DNA of 64,000 nt, from assembly GCF_022965805.1 (NCBI RefSeq), contig NW_027331260.1, positions 778,382-842,381 of the forward strand, given 5' to 3'. The position numbers were made by a program, and so were the translations under genes. The notes beneath the pieces were generated by a model, which saw only the letters and a list, made by a program, of their open reading frames with translations, was not told the DNA's origin and ran no database searches. Of the stretch, positions 33,071 through 45,483 are shown piece after piece (within the stretch, counting starts at the first letter, position 1; each line of letters begins with the position of its first letter). Origin of the DNA: Primulina eburnea (lineage: Eukaryota; Streptophyta; Magnoliopsida; Lamiales; Gesneriaceae).

Positions 33071-33901
33071 GATTTCAACCAAGTGATTAGTGGAGGTGTT
33101 CTTGTGGTTTGTAAGTGGAATTTCATCCCTTGTGCTCACATGATGTATATGTATTGTATTTCAAAGATTTTAATGTGTTATTCCCTTCATTGGCTTCATA
33201 ATTATGTATTGATTAACTTGTATATCTATTGGAGGCATTGTATGTCTCAATTGTATTGAAAAGGGAATACAAAGAGTATAGTTTCCAAAGTGTTTGATAA
33301 TGTCAAAGAGAGTTTAAATGTTTTATGGATTGATAGATACATAGTCAGAGATTGCATGCAATTAGTTGATCAACGACCATAGGCTTATATCCCTCAGAGT
33401 TGTCGATTTATTTCGATGGGATACGAGCACCACAGACAGAGTTAATATTGATATCAATCCATACCAGAGAAAAGAGGAATATCATCTCATTGTTATTGTT
33501 ATTGCTATGTTATTATGATTCATAGATTGATGGTATTCAATGTTTTAAAGCCATGTTTTACAGAGTATGCTATGTTCATTGCTATGTAAGAGTTCCACTT
33601 GCTGAGTTTTATACTCATTTCAGTTATTTTCATGTGATGGAGATAAGAGCGGCGGGCCAGGACGTTGACTGTGGATGGGAGTCATATGCATACGAAGATT
33701 GGAAAGAAGTAGTTTGTTTTGCAAGCAATATTTTTGGACATGATCATTAAAATGATGTTTTGTATTTTGATGTATCATTTAGTTGATCATGTTAATACTT
33801 TTGATGATATTTGGAAATGTATTTTGAAACTCCTTCCAGTTGTATGAAAATTTTAAATTCCGCTGTATTTTAATTGTAACGGGTCAAGGTGTCACATTTA
33901 G

Positions 33902-33913
33902 TGGTATCAGAGC
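33902..33913 (+). promoter_or_regulatory. Primer binding site, body 1
   Basis: TGGTATCAGAGC five bases after LTR 1. The second body has the same site at 40282-40293. Confidence 0.93.
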
Positions 33914-34030
33914 ACCGTTCTTCGGACCAATGCATATGACTTCGTCTATTTTCAACTGTCCGGGTATGTTTTCTTTGCATCTATTCATTGTTATCTATTG
34001 ATTTGGTGTTTTGTGAGCACATTGTAGAGT

Positions 34031-37000
34031 ATGCCTCCTAAGAGGAAAGCCGTAGAGGGTGAGGATAGTTCTTCCTCGAGAGTTGTCGATGAGTTCGGCA
34101 AGTTGCTTAAGGAGCAGGCCAAAGTCCATAGTGAGCAGATTCAGCAGCTGCTTCGATTGCAAGGAACAGGACAGGGTAGAGGCCAAGTGAGAGGCCAAGT
34201 AGCTCAGGCAGTTGGCACTGATGCCGTCTTTTCTGCTTTCAAGAGAATGGATCCACCGGAATTCGCAGGTAGCACTGATCCGTTAGTGGCTGTCGAGTGG
34301 GTCAAAGCGCTTGAAGCAATCTTCGACCATCTCCAGTATGAAGATAAAGACAGGATCAGCTGTGCAGTATTCATGTTGGTAAAGGCTGTACGTATCTGGT
34401 GGAATGCGACCAAGGTTGGCGTGAATGTTTCGACACTGAAGTGGTCAGAGTTCACTGATTTGTTCTATGACAAGTATTTTCCCGACGCACTTCGAGCTAG
34501 GAAGGTGACAGAGTTTCTGGAACTTCGACAGGGGAGCATGAACGTTTACGAGTACATTCTCAAGTTCGAGGAGGGTTGTCTATTTGCTCCGTACATTGCT
34601 TCAAATGACAAGGACAAAGGCGCTCACTTCATTCGAGGCCTTCGAGCAGAGATCAGGATAGACATAAACAAGTCCAAAGCTGTGACTTTTAAAGAGATCG
34701 CGTCGAAGGCGTTGTTGGCCGAACAAGACGAGAAGGATATCGCCAGAGAGAGGCAAGAGAGGCATCAAGTTAGTGTTCAGAGAGGCCAAGGATCGAATCA
34801 GATAGGCAAAGATCGTTTCAAAGGGAAGGGTAAGATGGAATCGAGTCCTAGACCACCGTCAACTCCAGTTGATCCCGAGAAGCCGCTGTGTCCTTAATGC
34901 AGCAGACATCATAGAGGAGAGTGCAGATTTGGCACTCATTCTTGTTACCGTTGTGGCACTGCAGGCCACATTGCTAAAGATTGTCCAAGGGGAGCGAGCA
35001 AGGATAAGGTGCAGGGTCGTATCTTTTCGATGACCAAGGAAGGTATTAACCATGATTCTTCTGGGATATCTAGAACTATTTTGATTTCAGGCAGAGTAGC
35101 TACGACTTTGATTGATACTGGTGCTACTCATTCTTTTATGTCTGAATTATTTTTGAGATCTTTGGGTATAGTTCCTTCAGTTCTTCCCCTCCAGTTCAAT
35201 GTTGTTTTGCCTTCGAGGGATGTGTTGTGCCCGACGTCGATTGTGTATGCATGCCCTGTTCGTATTAAGGAGCGAGTTGTTTTTGCCGATTTGATTGTTA
35301 TCCCTATGGTTGTCTTTGATGTTATTCTTGGCATGGATTGGCTTTCGACTTATCGTGCTGTTATTGATTGTGTTGCTAAGACGGTGACCTTTGCAGATGA
35401 TAGCATTAAGGGAGGAGTTCTCTCCAGTGCAGGTACTTCGCTGGTCCTTCCTTTTATTTCTTGTCTTGAGGTTGAGAAGTTGTTGTGTAGAGTTTGTGAT
35501 GTATTTCTGGCTTCTATTGTGGATGTGGATAGAATGATTAAATTGAATATAGATGATATCGATGTTGTGAGGGAGTTTTCTAATGTGTTTGAGGATGATG
35601 TGCCGGGTTTGCCGCCGGACAGAGATGTTGAGTTTGTGATTGATCTAGCTCCAGGTACGGTTCCTATTTCTAAGGCTCCGTATAGGATGGCCCCTACCGA
35701 GATGAAGGAGTTGAAGACGCAGTTGCAGGATCTTTTGGACAAGGGTTTCATTCGTCCGAGTTCTTCGCCTTGGGGATCTCCGGTTCTGTTTGTCAAGAAG
35801 AAAGATGGGTCTTTGCGGCTGTGTATCGACTATAGGGAGCTCAACAAAGTGACTGTCAAGAATAAGTATCCGTTGCCACGAATAGATGATTTGTTTGATC
35901 AACTTCAGGGTGCTACCGTATTTTCGAAGATTGATCTTCGGTCTGGCTACTATCAGTTGAAGGTTAGGGAGTCTGATATCCCTAAGACAGCGTTCCGGAC
36001 CAGGTACGGTCACTATGAGTTTCTTGTGATTTCTTTTGGTCTGACTAATGCTCCTTCAGTCTTCATGGATCTGATGAACCGTGTGTTCAAGCCTTATTTG
36101 GATAGTTTCGTCATTGTCTTCATCGACGACATCTTGATCTATTCCAAGACCAGAGAGCTTCATGCAGAGCATCTTAGAGTGGTTCTTCAGTTGTTGAGAG
36201 AGAGGAGACTGTTTGCCAAGTTGAAGAAGTGTGAATTTTGGTTGGACCGGATTTCTTTTCTAGGCCATGTTGTTTCAAAGGATGGCATAGCTCTTGATCC
36301 AATGAAGATAGAGGCAGTTCAGAGATGGTCTATTCCTACTACTGTTTCTGAGGTACGCAGTTTCCTTGGTTTGGCGGGTTATTATCGTCGCTTTATTTCA
36401 GATTTCTCCAAGATTGCCTTGCCATTGACCAATTTGACGAGGAAGACTGTGAAGTTCGAATGGTCCATTGATTGCCAGAGTGCATTTCAAGAGTTGAAGG
36501 ATAGATTGACGACAGCTCCTGTTCTTTCATTGCCCAGTGGTTCAGAGGATTTCGTTGTGTATACCGATGCGTCGAAGAAAGGCCTTGGTGCAGTGTTGAT
36601 GCAGCGAGGTAAGGTTATCGCCTATGCTTCTCGCCAGTTGAAAGACTATGAGAAGAATTATCCGACGCATGATTTATAGCTAGCAGCTGTGGTTTTCGCC
36701 TTGAAGATTTGGAGACATTATTTGTATGGCAAAAAGTGTGAGATCTTCACAAACCACAAGAGTTTGAAGTATCTGTTTTCCCATAGAGAGCTCAACATGC
36801 GGCAGAGGAGGTGGTTAGAGCTTGTCAAAGATTATGATGTGACGATTAGTTACCATCCGGGGAAGGCGAATGTTGTGGCTGATGCTTTGAGCCGTAAGTC
36901 GAGTTCTTCCTTGAGTTCTTTGATTCAGAGACCATTGTTGATGGATTTACAGAGAGAGGAGATTTCTTTGGTAGTTCCGGGGACCATTGCTCGTCTTTCA

Positions 37001-38452
37001 GCGTTGGTCATTCGGGCTACATTGACGGACAGGATCCATAGAGAGCAGACTGTTGATGTTCAGTTGACAGAGTTGAGAGCTAGAGCAGAGGAGAGAGGTA
37101 ACTCAGAGTTTGCGATGAATGGTGATGGTTTGGTGACTTTCAGTGGCCGTATTTGTGTTCCCGTTGGTGATGATATTCGGCGAGACGTCTTGACAGAGGC
37201 TCATACCGCGCAATATTCGATACATCCAGGCAGAACTAAAATGTATCAGGATCTTCGTCGACTCTACTGGTGGCCAGGTATGAAGAAAGATATTGCTATG
37301 TTCATTTCTCAGTGCCTAAATTGTCAGCAGGTGAAGATTGAGCACCAGAGACCTGCTGGGACATTGTTATCTTTGCCGATTCCTCAGTGGAAGTGGGAGC
37401 ATATTACGATGGATTTCGTGACTGGTCTTCCCAAGACGCAGAAGGGTTTCAATTCCATTTGGGTTATTGTCGATCGATTGACCAAGTCAGCGCACTTTCT
37501 CCCAGTCAAGACGACGTATTCCATGAACCAGTATGCCGAGGATTATATAGCAGAGATTGTTAGACTTCACGGTGTCCCTGTGTCGATTGTGTCTGATCGT
37601 GACCCTAGATTTACCTCAGAGTTTTGGAAGAGTTTGCACAGAGCTATGGGTTCACGGTTAGCTTTCAGTACAGCTTATCACCCTCAGAGCGACGGTCAGT
37701 CAAAGAGAGTTATTCAGATTCTAGAGGATATGCTCAGAGCTTGTACTATTGATTATTCTGGTAGCTGGGATTCTAAGTTGCCTCTTGTTGAGTTCACGTA
37801 CAATAACAGTTACCAAGCGACGATTGGGATGGCACCGTACGAAGCACTTTATGGCAGGAACTGTAGATCTCCCTTGTATTGGGATGAGGTTGGTGAGAGG
37901 AAGATGTTGGGACCAGAGTTGGTCCAACAGACAGCCGATGTTGTTGTTGTTATCCGTGAGAGGATGAAGACTGCGCAGTCGAGACAGAAGAGCTATGCAG
38001 ATGTTCGTCGTAGACCTTTGCAGTTTGAGGTTGGCGATCACGTGTTTCTGAAGATAGCACCTCTCAAGGGTGTGATGCGATTTGGCAAGAAGGGTAAGTT
38101 GAGTCCGAGGTTTATTGGTCCATTCGAGATATTGGACAGAGTTGGTGATCGAGCCTACAGGTTAGCCCTACCGCCAGATCTTGACAGAGTCCATAATGTT
38201 TTTCATGTATCGATGCTCAGGAAGTATATTGTGAATCCTTCCCATGTTCTTCGCCACGAGCCATTGGACTTGATGCCGAATTTGACGTACCAAGAGATTC
38301 CGGTTCAGATTCTGGACCGCAAAGTTAAAGTTTTGAGGAACAAAGAGATCGGCATCGTTAAAGTTCTTTGGAGGAACCATTTGATCGAAGAAGCCACGTG
38401 GGAACCGGAGGATGAGATGAGAGAGAAGTATCCTGAGTTGTTCGTGCAGTGA
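34031..38452 (+). pseudogene. gag-pol polyprotein, body 1 of the tandem, two stops
   Basis: 1,473 codons in one frame. Gag: MPPKRKAVEGEDSSSSR start, MDPPEFAGSTDPLVAVEWVK, and the zinc knuckle [14 protein letters not shown]. Protease: [54 protein letters not shown]. RNase [32 protein letters not shown]. Integrase: [64 protein letters not shown]. The tail [20 protein letters not shown] is the chromodomain-like end. Stops: TAA at 34895 (just before the zinc knuckle) and TAG at 36677 (in RNase H). DNA-copying and integrating residues otherwise look intact. Confidence 0.93.
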
Positions 38453-38480
38453 CGTCAATTTCGAGGATGAAATTCCTCTA

Positions 38481-38492
38481 AGGAGGGGAGAT
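38481..38492 (+). promoter_or_regulatory. Polypurine tract, body 1
   Basis: AGGAGGGGAGAT next to LTR 2. The second copy is at 44861-44872 next to LTR 3. Confidence 0.88.
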
Positions 38493-38519
38493 TGTAATAG
38501 CCGAGCCCGGTGTACGGTA

Positions 38520-38697
38520 GATGAATTTCGGTGTTCAAAAAATGATTCGCAGAGAAGAGAGATTTCGCCTCTTCCTCTGAGAAAGACGATCAAAGCGGTA
38601 CTTGCTGATACTGTATTTGAAGAACGTCTAGTCGTAAAGTTAGTGGAGAACAGCCATCGGCTATTCTTTTTGTTCAATGAAAAAGCATTCGTTCATA
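38520..38697 (+). pseudogene. 178-bp coding-like insert in LTR 2, origin unknown
   Basis: Inserted 27 bases into the LTR, replacing one C (compare 32315-32325 in LTR 1). The whole insert is open in one plus frame of about 59 codons: DEFRCSKNDSQRREISPLPL, RKTIKAVLADTVFEERLVVK, LVENSHRLFFLFNEKAFVHR. Codon composition looks like a plant exon, not an LTR. It is bounded by ...GGTAG and AG/GTTTAAG, so it could even be an exon, though that may be chance. No start codon context or known domain was recognised. Confidence 0.6.
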
Positions 38698-38881
38698 GGT
38701 TTAAGTTTTGTATGTTTATTGGGTTTTGTGCTTTAGATGTTTAGAGTTGTGTTATGGGTTATAGTATAGTTGGTTTTATTGTTTTGTGGCATGGTTGGTA
38801 TTGTTAGTTGTTGGTGGTTGCGTCGTTTCAGTGTTTCGGATCGATTGTAGTTGCTTTGGTGTGTTTCTTGGCCGAAGCCAT

Positions 38882-39103
38882 ACCGCACCCGCGCTTATGG
38901 AGTGGACCGCCCCCGCGGTCTTAATTGTTGGATTTTGTTGTTTTGGCCGTGAGTACACCGCACCCGCGGTGATGTTAGTACCGCCCCTGCAGTGTAGACC
39001 GCACCCGCGGTGTTTGCAGGACCCGCGGTCCTATTTTTCAGGGAACTGTTTGGATTGCCGAGAGCTTAGCGCACCCGCGGTAATGTTAGAGCGCACCCGC
39101 GGT
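38882..39103. repeat. CCGCACCCGCGGT array in LTR 2
   Basis: Eight copies. Same as LTR 3 except for single changes; one copy reads CCGCCCCTGCAGT. Confidence 0.9.
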
Positions 39104-40410
39104 CATGCATTATTGAGGTATGGGCGAGATTTTTAGTACTTTATTGGAGTGGTTAGCTTTACTCTTCCTCATTCTTTCCTCTCCAATCTCGATTTTCTCT
39201 CTAGAACCAAGGGTTTTCCTCCATTTCTTTTATTTCCTATCTTCGATCCAAGCTTTTAGTTGGAGTTTCGAGTAGAGATCGAAGTTCTCCTTGGTGCTAG
39301 GAAGCTAAGGTAAGCTTTTGGTGTGATTATCTCCTGGTTTTAGAGAAGAGATGTTATGGGTTTGATGTATTTGTTGGTTTAATGGATTATTTGACTTGAG
39401 TTCTTGGATATAGAGTTGTTGATGGTTCTATTTATGGATTGTTGTTGTAGGATTTCAACCAAGTGATTAGTGGAGGTGTTCTTGTGGTTTGTAAGTGGAA
39501 TTTCATCCCTTGTGCTCACATGATGTATATGTATTGTATTTCAAATATTTTAATGTGTTATTCCCTTCATTGGCTTCATAATTATGTATTGATTAACTTG
39601 TATATCTATTGGAGGCATTGTATGTCTCAATTGTATTGAAAAGGGAATGCAAAGAGTATAGTTTCCAAAGTGTTTGATAATGTCAAGGATAGTTTAAATG
39701 TTTTATGGATTGATAGATACATAGTCAGAGATTGCATGCAATTAGTTGATCAACGACCATAGGCTTATATCCCTCAGAGTTGTCGATTTATTTCGATGGG
39801 ATACGAGCACCACAGACAGAGTTACTATTGATATCAATCCATACCAGAGAAAAGAGGAATACCATCTCATTGTTATTGTTATTGCTATGTTATTATGATT
39901 CATAGATTGATGGTATTCAATGTTTTAAAGCCATGTTTTACAGAGTATGCTATGTTCATTGCTATGTAAGAGTTCCACTTGCTGAGTTTTATACTCATTT
40001 CAGTTATTTTCATGTGATGGAGATAAGAGCGGCGGGCCAGGACGTTGACTGTGGATGGGAGTCATATGCATACGAAGATTGGAAGGAAGTAGTTTGTTTT
40101 GCAAGCAATATTTTTGGACATGATCATTAAAATGATGTTTTGTATTTTGATGTATCATTCAGTTGATCATGTTAATACTTTTGATGATATTTGGAAATGT
40201 ATTTTGAAACTCCTTCCAGTTGTATGAAAATTTTAAATTCCGCTGTATTTTAATTGTAACGGGTCAAGGTGTCACATTTAGTGGTATCAGAGCACCGTTC
40301 TTCGGACCAATGCATATGACTTCGTCTATTTTCAACTGTCCGGGTATGTTTTCTTTGCATCTATTCATTGTTATCTATTGATTTGGTGTTTTGTGAGCAC
40401 ATTGTAGAGT

Positions 40411-43400
40411 ATGCCTCCTAAGAGGAAAGCCGTAGAGGGTGAGGATAGTTCTTCCTCGAGAGTTGTCGATGAGTTCGGCAAGTTGCTTAAGGAGCAGGCC
40501 AAAGTCCATAGTGAGCAGATTCAGCAGCTGCTTCGATTGCAAGGAACAGGACAGGGTAGAGGCCAAGTGAGAGGCCAAGTAGCTCAGGCAGTTGGCACTG
40601 ATGCCGTCTTTTCTGCTTTCAAGAGAATGGATCCACCGGAATTCGCAGGTAGCACTGATCCGTTAGTGGCTGTCGAGTGGGTCAAAGCGCTTGAAGCAAT
40701 TTTCGACCATCTCCAGTATGAAGATAAAGACAGGATCAGCTGTGCAGTATTCATGTTGGTAAAGGCTGCACGAATCTGGTGGAATGCGACCAAGGTTGGA
40801 GTGAATGTTTCGACACTGAAGTGGTCAGAGTTCACTGATTTGTTCTATGACAAGTATTTTCCCGACGCATTTCGAGCTAGGAAGGTGACAGAGTTTCTGG
40901 AACTTCGACAGGGGAGCATGAACGTTTACGAGTACATTCTCAAGTTCGAGGAGGGTTGTCTATTTGCTCCGTACATTGCTTCAAATGACAAGGACAAAGG
41001 CGCTCACTTCATTCGAGGCCTTCGAGCAGAGATCAGGATAGACATCAACAAGTCCAAAGCTGTGACTTTTAAAGAGATCGCGTCGAAGGCGTTGTTGGCC
41101 GAACAAGACGAGAAGGATATCGCCAGAGAGAGGCAAGAGAGGCATCAAGCTAGTGTTCAGAGAGGCCAAGGATCGAATCAGAGAGGCAAAGATCGTTTCA
41201 AAGGGAAGGGTAAGATGGAATCGAGTCCTAGACCACCGTCAACTCCAGTTGATCCCGAGAAGCCGCTGTGTCCTTAATGCAGCAGACATCATAGAGGAGA
41301 GTGCAGATTTGGCACTCATTCTTGTTACCGTTGTGGCACTGCAGGCCACATTGCTAAAGATTGTCCAAGGGGAGCGAGCAAGGATAAGGTGCAGGGTCGT
41401 ATCTTTTCGATGACCAAGGAAGGTATTAACCATGATTCTTCTGGGATATCTAGAACTATTTTGATTTCAGGCAGAGTAGCTACGACTTTGATTGATACTG
41501 GTGCTACTCATTCTTTTATGTCTGAATTATTTTTGAGATCTTTGGGTATAGTTCCTTCAGTTCTTCCCCTCCAGTTCAATGTTGTTTTGCCTTCGAGGGA
41601 TGTGTTGTGCCCGACGTCGATTGTGTATGCATGCCCTGTTCGTATTAAGGAGCGAGTTGTTTTTGCCGATTTGATTGTTATCCATATGGTTGTCTTTGAT
41701 GTTATTCTTGGCATGGATTGGCTTTCGACTTATCGTGCTGTTATTGATTGTGTTGCTAAGACGGTGACCTTTGCAGATGATAGCATTAAGGGAGGAGTTC
41801 TCTCCAGTGCAGGTACTTCGCTGGTCCTTCCTTTTATTTCTTGTCTTGAGGTTGAGAAGTTGTTGTGTAGAGTTTGTGATGTATTTCTGGCTTCTATTGT
41901 GGATGTGGATAGAATGATTAAATTGAATATAGATGATATCGATGTTGTGAGGGAGTTTTCTAATGTGTTTGAGGATGATGTGCCGGGTTTGCCGCCGGAC
42001 AGAGATGTTGAGTTTGTGATTGATCTAGCTCCAGGTACGGTTCCTATTTCTAAGGCTCCGTATAGGATGGCCCCTACCGAGATGAAGGAGTTGAAGACGC
42101 AGTTGCAGGATCTTTTGGACAAGGGTTTCATTCGTCCGAGTTCTTCGCCTTGGGGATCTCCGGTTCTGTTTGTCAAGAAGAAATATGGGTCTTTGCGGCT
42201 GTGTATCGACTATAGGGAGCTCAACAAAGTAACTGTCAAGAATAAGTATCCGTTGCCACGAATAGATGATTTGTTTGATCAACTTCAGGGTGCTACCGTA
42301 TTTTCGAAGATTGATCTTCGGTCTGGCTACTATCAGTTGAAGGTTAGGGAGTCTGATATCCCTAAGACAGCGTTCCGGACCAGGTACGGTCACTATGAGT
42401 TTCTTGTGATTTCTTTTGGTCTGACTAATGCTCCTTCAGTCTTCATGGATCTGATGAACCGTGTGTTCAAGCCTTATTTGGATAGTTTCGTCATTGTCTT
42501 CATCGACGACATCTTGATCTATTCCAAGACCAGAGAGCTTCATGCAGAGCATCTTAGAGTGGTTCTTCAGTTGTTGAGAGAGAGGAGACTGTTTGCCAAG
42601 TTGAAGAAGTGTGAATTTTGGTTGGACCGGATTTCTTTTCTAGGCCATGTTGTTTCAAAGGATGGCATAGCTCTTGATCCAATGAAGATAGAGGCAGTTC
42701 AGAGATGGTCTATTCCTACAACTGTTTCTGAGGTACGCAGTTTCCTTGGTTTGGCGGGTTATTATCGTCGCTTTATTTCAGATTTCTCCAAGATTGCCTT
42801 GCCATTGACCAATTTGACGAGGAAGACTGTGAAGTTCGAATGGTCCATTGATTGCCAGAGTGCATTTCAAGAGTTGAAGGATAGATTGACGACAGCTCCT
42901 GTTCTTTCATTGCCCAGTGGTTCAGAGGATTTCGTTGTGTATACCGATGCGTCGAAGAAAGGCCTTGGTGCAGTGTTGATGCAGCGAGGTAAGGTTATCG
43001 CCTATGCTTCTCGCCAGTTGAAAGACTATGAGAAGAATTATCCGACGCATGATTTATAGCTAGCAGCTGTGGTTTTCGCCTTGAAGATTTGGAGACATTA
43101 TTTGTATGGCAAAAAGTGTGAGATCTTCACAAACCACAAGAGTTTGAAGTATCTGTTTTCCCATAGAGAGCTCAACATGCGGCAGAGGAGGTGGTTAGAG
43201 CTTGTCAAAGATTATGATGTGACGATTAGTTACCATCCGGGGAAGGCGAATGTTGTGGCTGATGCTTTGAGCCGTAAGTCGAGTTCTTCCTTGAGTTCTT
43301 TGATTCAGAGACCATTGTTGATGGATTTACAGAGAGAGGAGATTTCTTTGGTAGTTCCGGGGACCATTGCTCGTCTTTCAGCGTTGGTCATTCGGGCTAC

Positions 43401-44832
43401 ATTGACGGACAGGATCCATAGAGAGCAGACTGTTGATGTTCAGTTGACAGAGTTGAGAGCTAGAGCAGAGGAGAGAGGTAACTCAGAGTTTGCGATGAAT
43501 GGTGATGGTTTGGTGACTTTCAGTGGCCGTATTTGTGTTCCCGTTGGTGATGATATTCGGCGAGACGTCTTGACAGAGGCTCATACCGCGCCATATTCGA
43601 TACATCCAGGCAGCACTAAAATGTATCAGGATCTTCGTCGACTCTACTGGTGGCCAGGTATGAAGAAAGATATTGCTATGTTCATTTCTCAGTGCCTAAA
43701 TTGTCAGCAGGTGAAGATTGAGCACCAGAGACCTGCTGGGACATTGCTATCTTTGCCGATTCCTCAGTGGAAGTGGGAGCATATTACGATGGATTTCGTG
43801 ACTGGTCTTCCCAAGACGCAGAAGGGTTTCAATTCCATTTGGGTTATTGTCGATCGATTGACCAAGTCAGCGCACTTTCTCCCAGTCAAGACGACGTATT
43901 CCATGAACCAGTATGCCGAGGATTATATAGCAGAGATTGTTAGACTTCACGGTGTCCCTGTGTCGATTGTGTCTGATCGTGACCCTAGATTTACCTCAGA
44001 GTTTTGGAAGAGTTTGCACAGAGCTATGGGTTCACGGTTAGCTTTCAGTACAGCTTATCACCCTCAGAGCGACGGTCAGTCAAAGAGAGTTATTCAGATT
44101 CTAGAGGATATGCTCAGAGCTTGTACTATTGATTATTCTGTTAGCTGGGATTCTAAGTTGCCTCTTGTTGAGTTCACGTACAATAACAGTTACCAAGCGA
44201 CGATTGGGATGGCACCGTACGAAGCACTTTATGGCAGGAACTGTAGATCTCCCTTGTATTGGGATGAGGTTGGTGAGAGGAAGATGTTGGGACCAGAGTT
44301 GGTCCAACAGACAGCCGATGTTGTTGCTGTTATCCGTGAGAGGATGAAGACTCCGCAGTCGAGACAGAAGAGCTATGCAGATGTTCGTCGTAGACCTTTG
44401 CAGTTTGAGGTTGGCGATCACGTGTTTCTGAAGATAGCACCTCTCAAGGGTGTGATGCGATTTGGCAAGAAGGGTAAGTTGAGTCCGAGGTTTATTGGTC
44501 CATTCGAGATATTGGACAGAGTTGGTGATCGAGCCTACAGGTTAGCCCTACCGCCAGATCTTGACAGAGTCCATAATGTTTTTCATGTATCGATGCTCAG
44601 GAAGTATATTGTGAATCCTTCCCATGTTCTTCGCCACGAGCCATTGGACTTGATGCCGAATTTGACGTACCAAGAGATTCCGGTTCAGATTCTGGACCGC
44701 AAAGTTAAAGTTTTGAGGAACAAAGAGATCGGCTTCGTTAAAGTTCTTTGGAGGAACCATTTGATCGAAGAAGCCACGTGGGAACCGGAGGATGAGATGA
44801 GAGAGAAGTATCCTGAGTTGTTCGTGCAGTGA
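40411..44832 (+). pseudogene. gag-pol polyprotein, body 2 of the tandem, same two stops
   Basis: Offset exactly 6,380 from body 1 and nearly identical. The same stops are present, TAA at 41275 and TAG at 43057. Amino-acid differences are few: for example KAARIW for KAVRIW, DAFRARK for DALRARK, HMVVFD for PMVVFD in the protease region, KKKYGS for KKKDGS in RT (D to Y in a conserved finger motif), HPGSTK for HPGRTK and SVSWD for SGSWD in integrase. Shared stops mean the two bodies come from one dead copy. Confidence 0.93.
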
Positions 44833-44899
44833 CGTCAATTTCGAGGACGAAATTCCTCTAAGGAGGGGAGATTGTAATAGCCGAGCCCGGTGTACGGTA

Positions 44900-45077
44900 G
44901 ATGAATTTCGGTGTTCAAAAAATGATTCGCAGAGAAGAGAGATTTCGCCTCTTCCTCTGAGAAAGACGATCAAAGCGGTACTTGCTGATACTGTATTTTA
45001 AGAACGTCTAGTCGTAAAGTTAGTGGAGAACAGCCATCGGCTATTCTTTTTGTTCAATGAAAAAGCATTCGTTCATA
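44900..45077 (+). pseudogene. 178-bp coding-like insert in LTR 3
   Basis: Same insert as in LTR 2 with one visible change, a GAA to TAA stop in its open frame near 45000. This copy is therefore no longer open. Confidence 0.6.
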
Positions 45078-45261
45078 GGTTTAAGTTTTGTATGTTTATT
45101 GGGTTTTGTGCTTTAGATGTTTAGAGTTGTGTTATGGGTTATAGTATAGTTGGTTTTATTGTTTTGTGGCATGGTTGGTATTGTTAGTTGTTGGTGGTTG
45201 CGTCGTTTCAGTGTTTCGGATCGATTGTAGTTGCTTTGGTGTGTTTCTTGGCCGAAGCCAT

Positions 45262-45483
45262 ACCGCACCCGCGCTTATGGAGTGGACCGCCCCCGCGGTC
45301 TTAATTGTTGGATTTTGTTGTTTTGGCCGTGAGTACACCGCACCCGCGGTGATGTTAGTACCGCCCCTGCAGTGTAGACCGCACCCGCGGTGTTTGCAGG
45401 ACCCGCGGTCCTATTTTTCAGGGAACTGTTTGGATTGCCGAGAGCTTAGCGCACCCGTGGTAATGTTAGAGCGCACCCGCGGT
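45262..45483. repeat. CCGCACCCGCGGT array in LTR 3
   Basis: Eight copies, one reading GCACCCGTGGT. Confidence 0.9.

Larger units (their letters stand above)
32290..33896 (+). repeat. LTR 1 of the tandem array (1,607 bp)
   Basis: TGTAATAGCCGAGCCC to GGTGTCACA. It lacks the 178-bp insert found in LTRs 2 and 3 and differs from them at about a dozen positions that those two share. Confidence 0.93.
38493..40276 (+). repeat. LTR 2 (middle, shared) of the tandem array (1,784 bp)
   Basis: Carries the 178-bp insert and most of the single-base variants of LTR 3. Its palindrome array is at 38882-39103 and its intron-like segment at 39310-39450. Confidence 0.93.

Noticed and set aside
34128..36013. Several long minus-strand frames opposite gag-pol (for example 35350-35796 and 25136-25654)
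   Set aside because: Antisense shadows of the gypsy polyprotein; they recur wherever the same pol sequence occurs.
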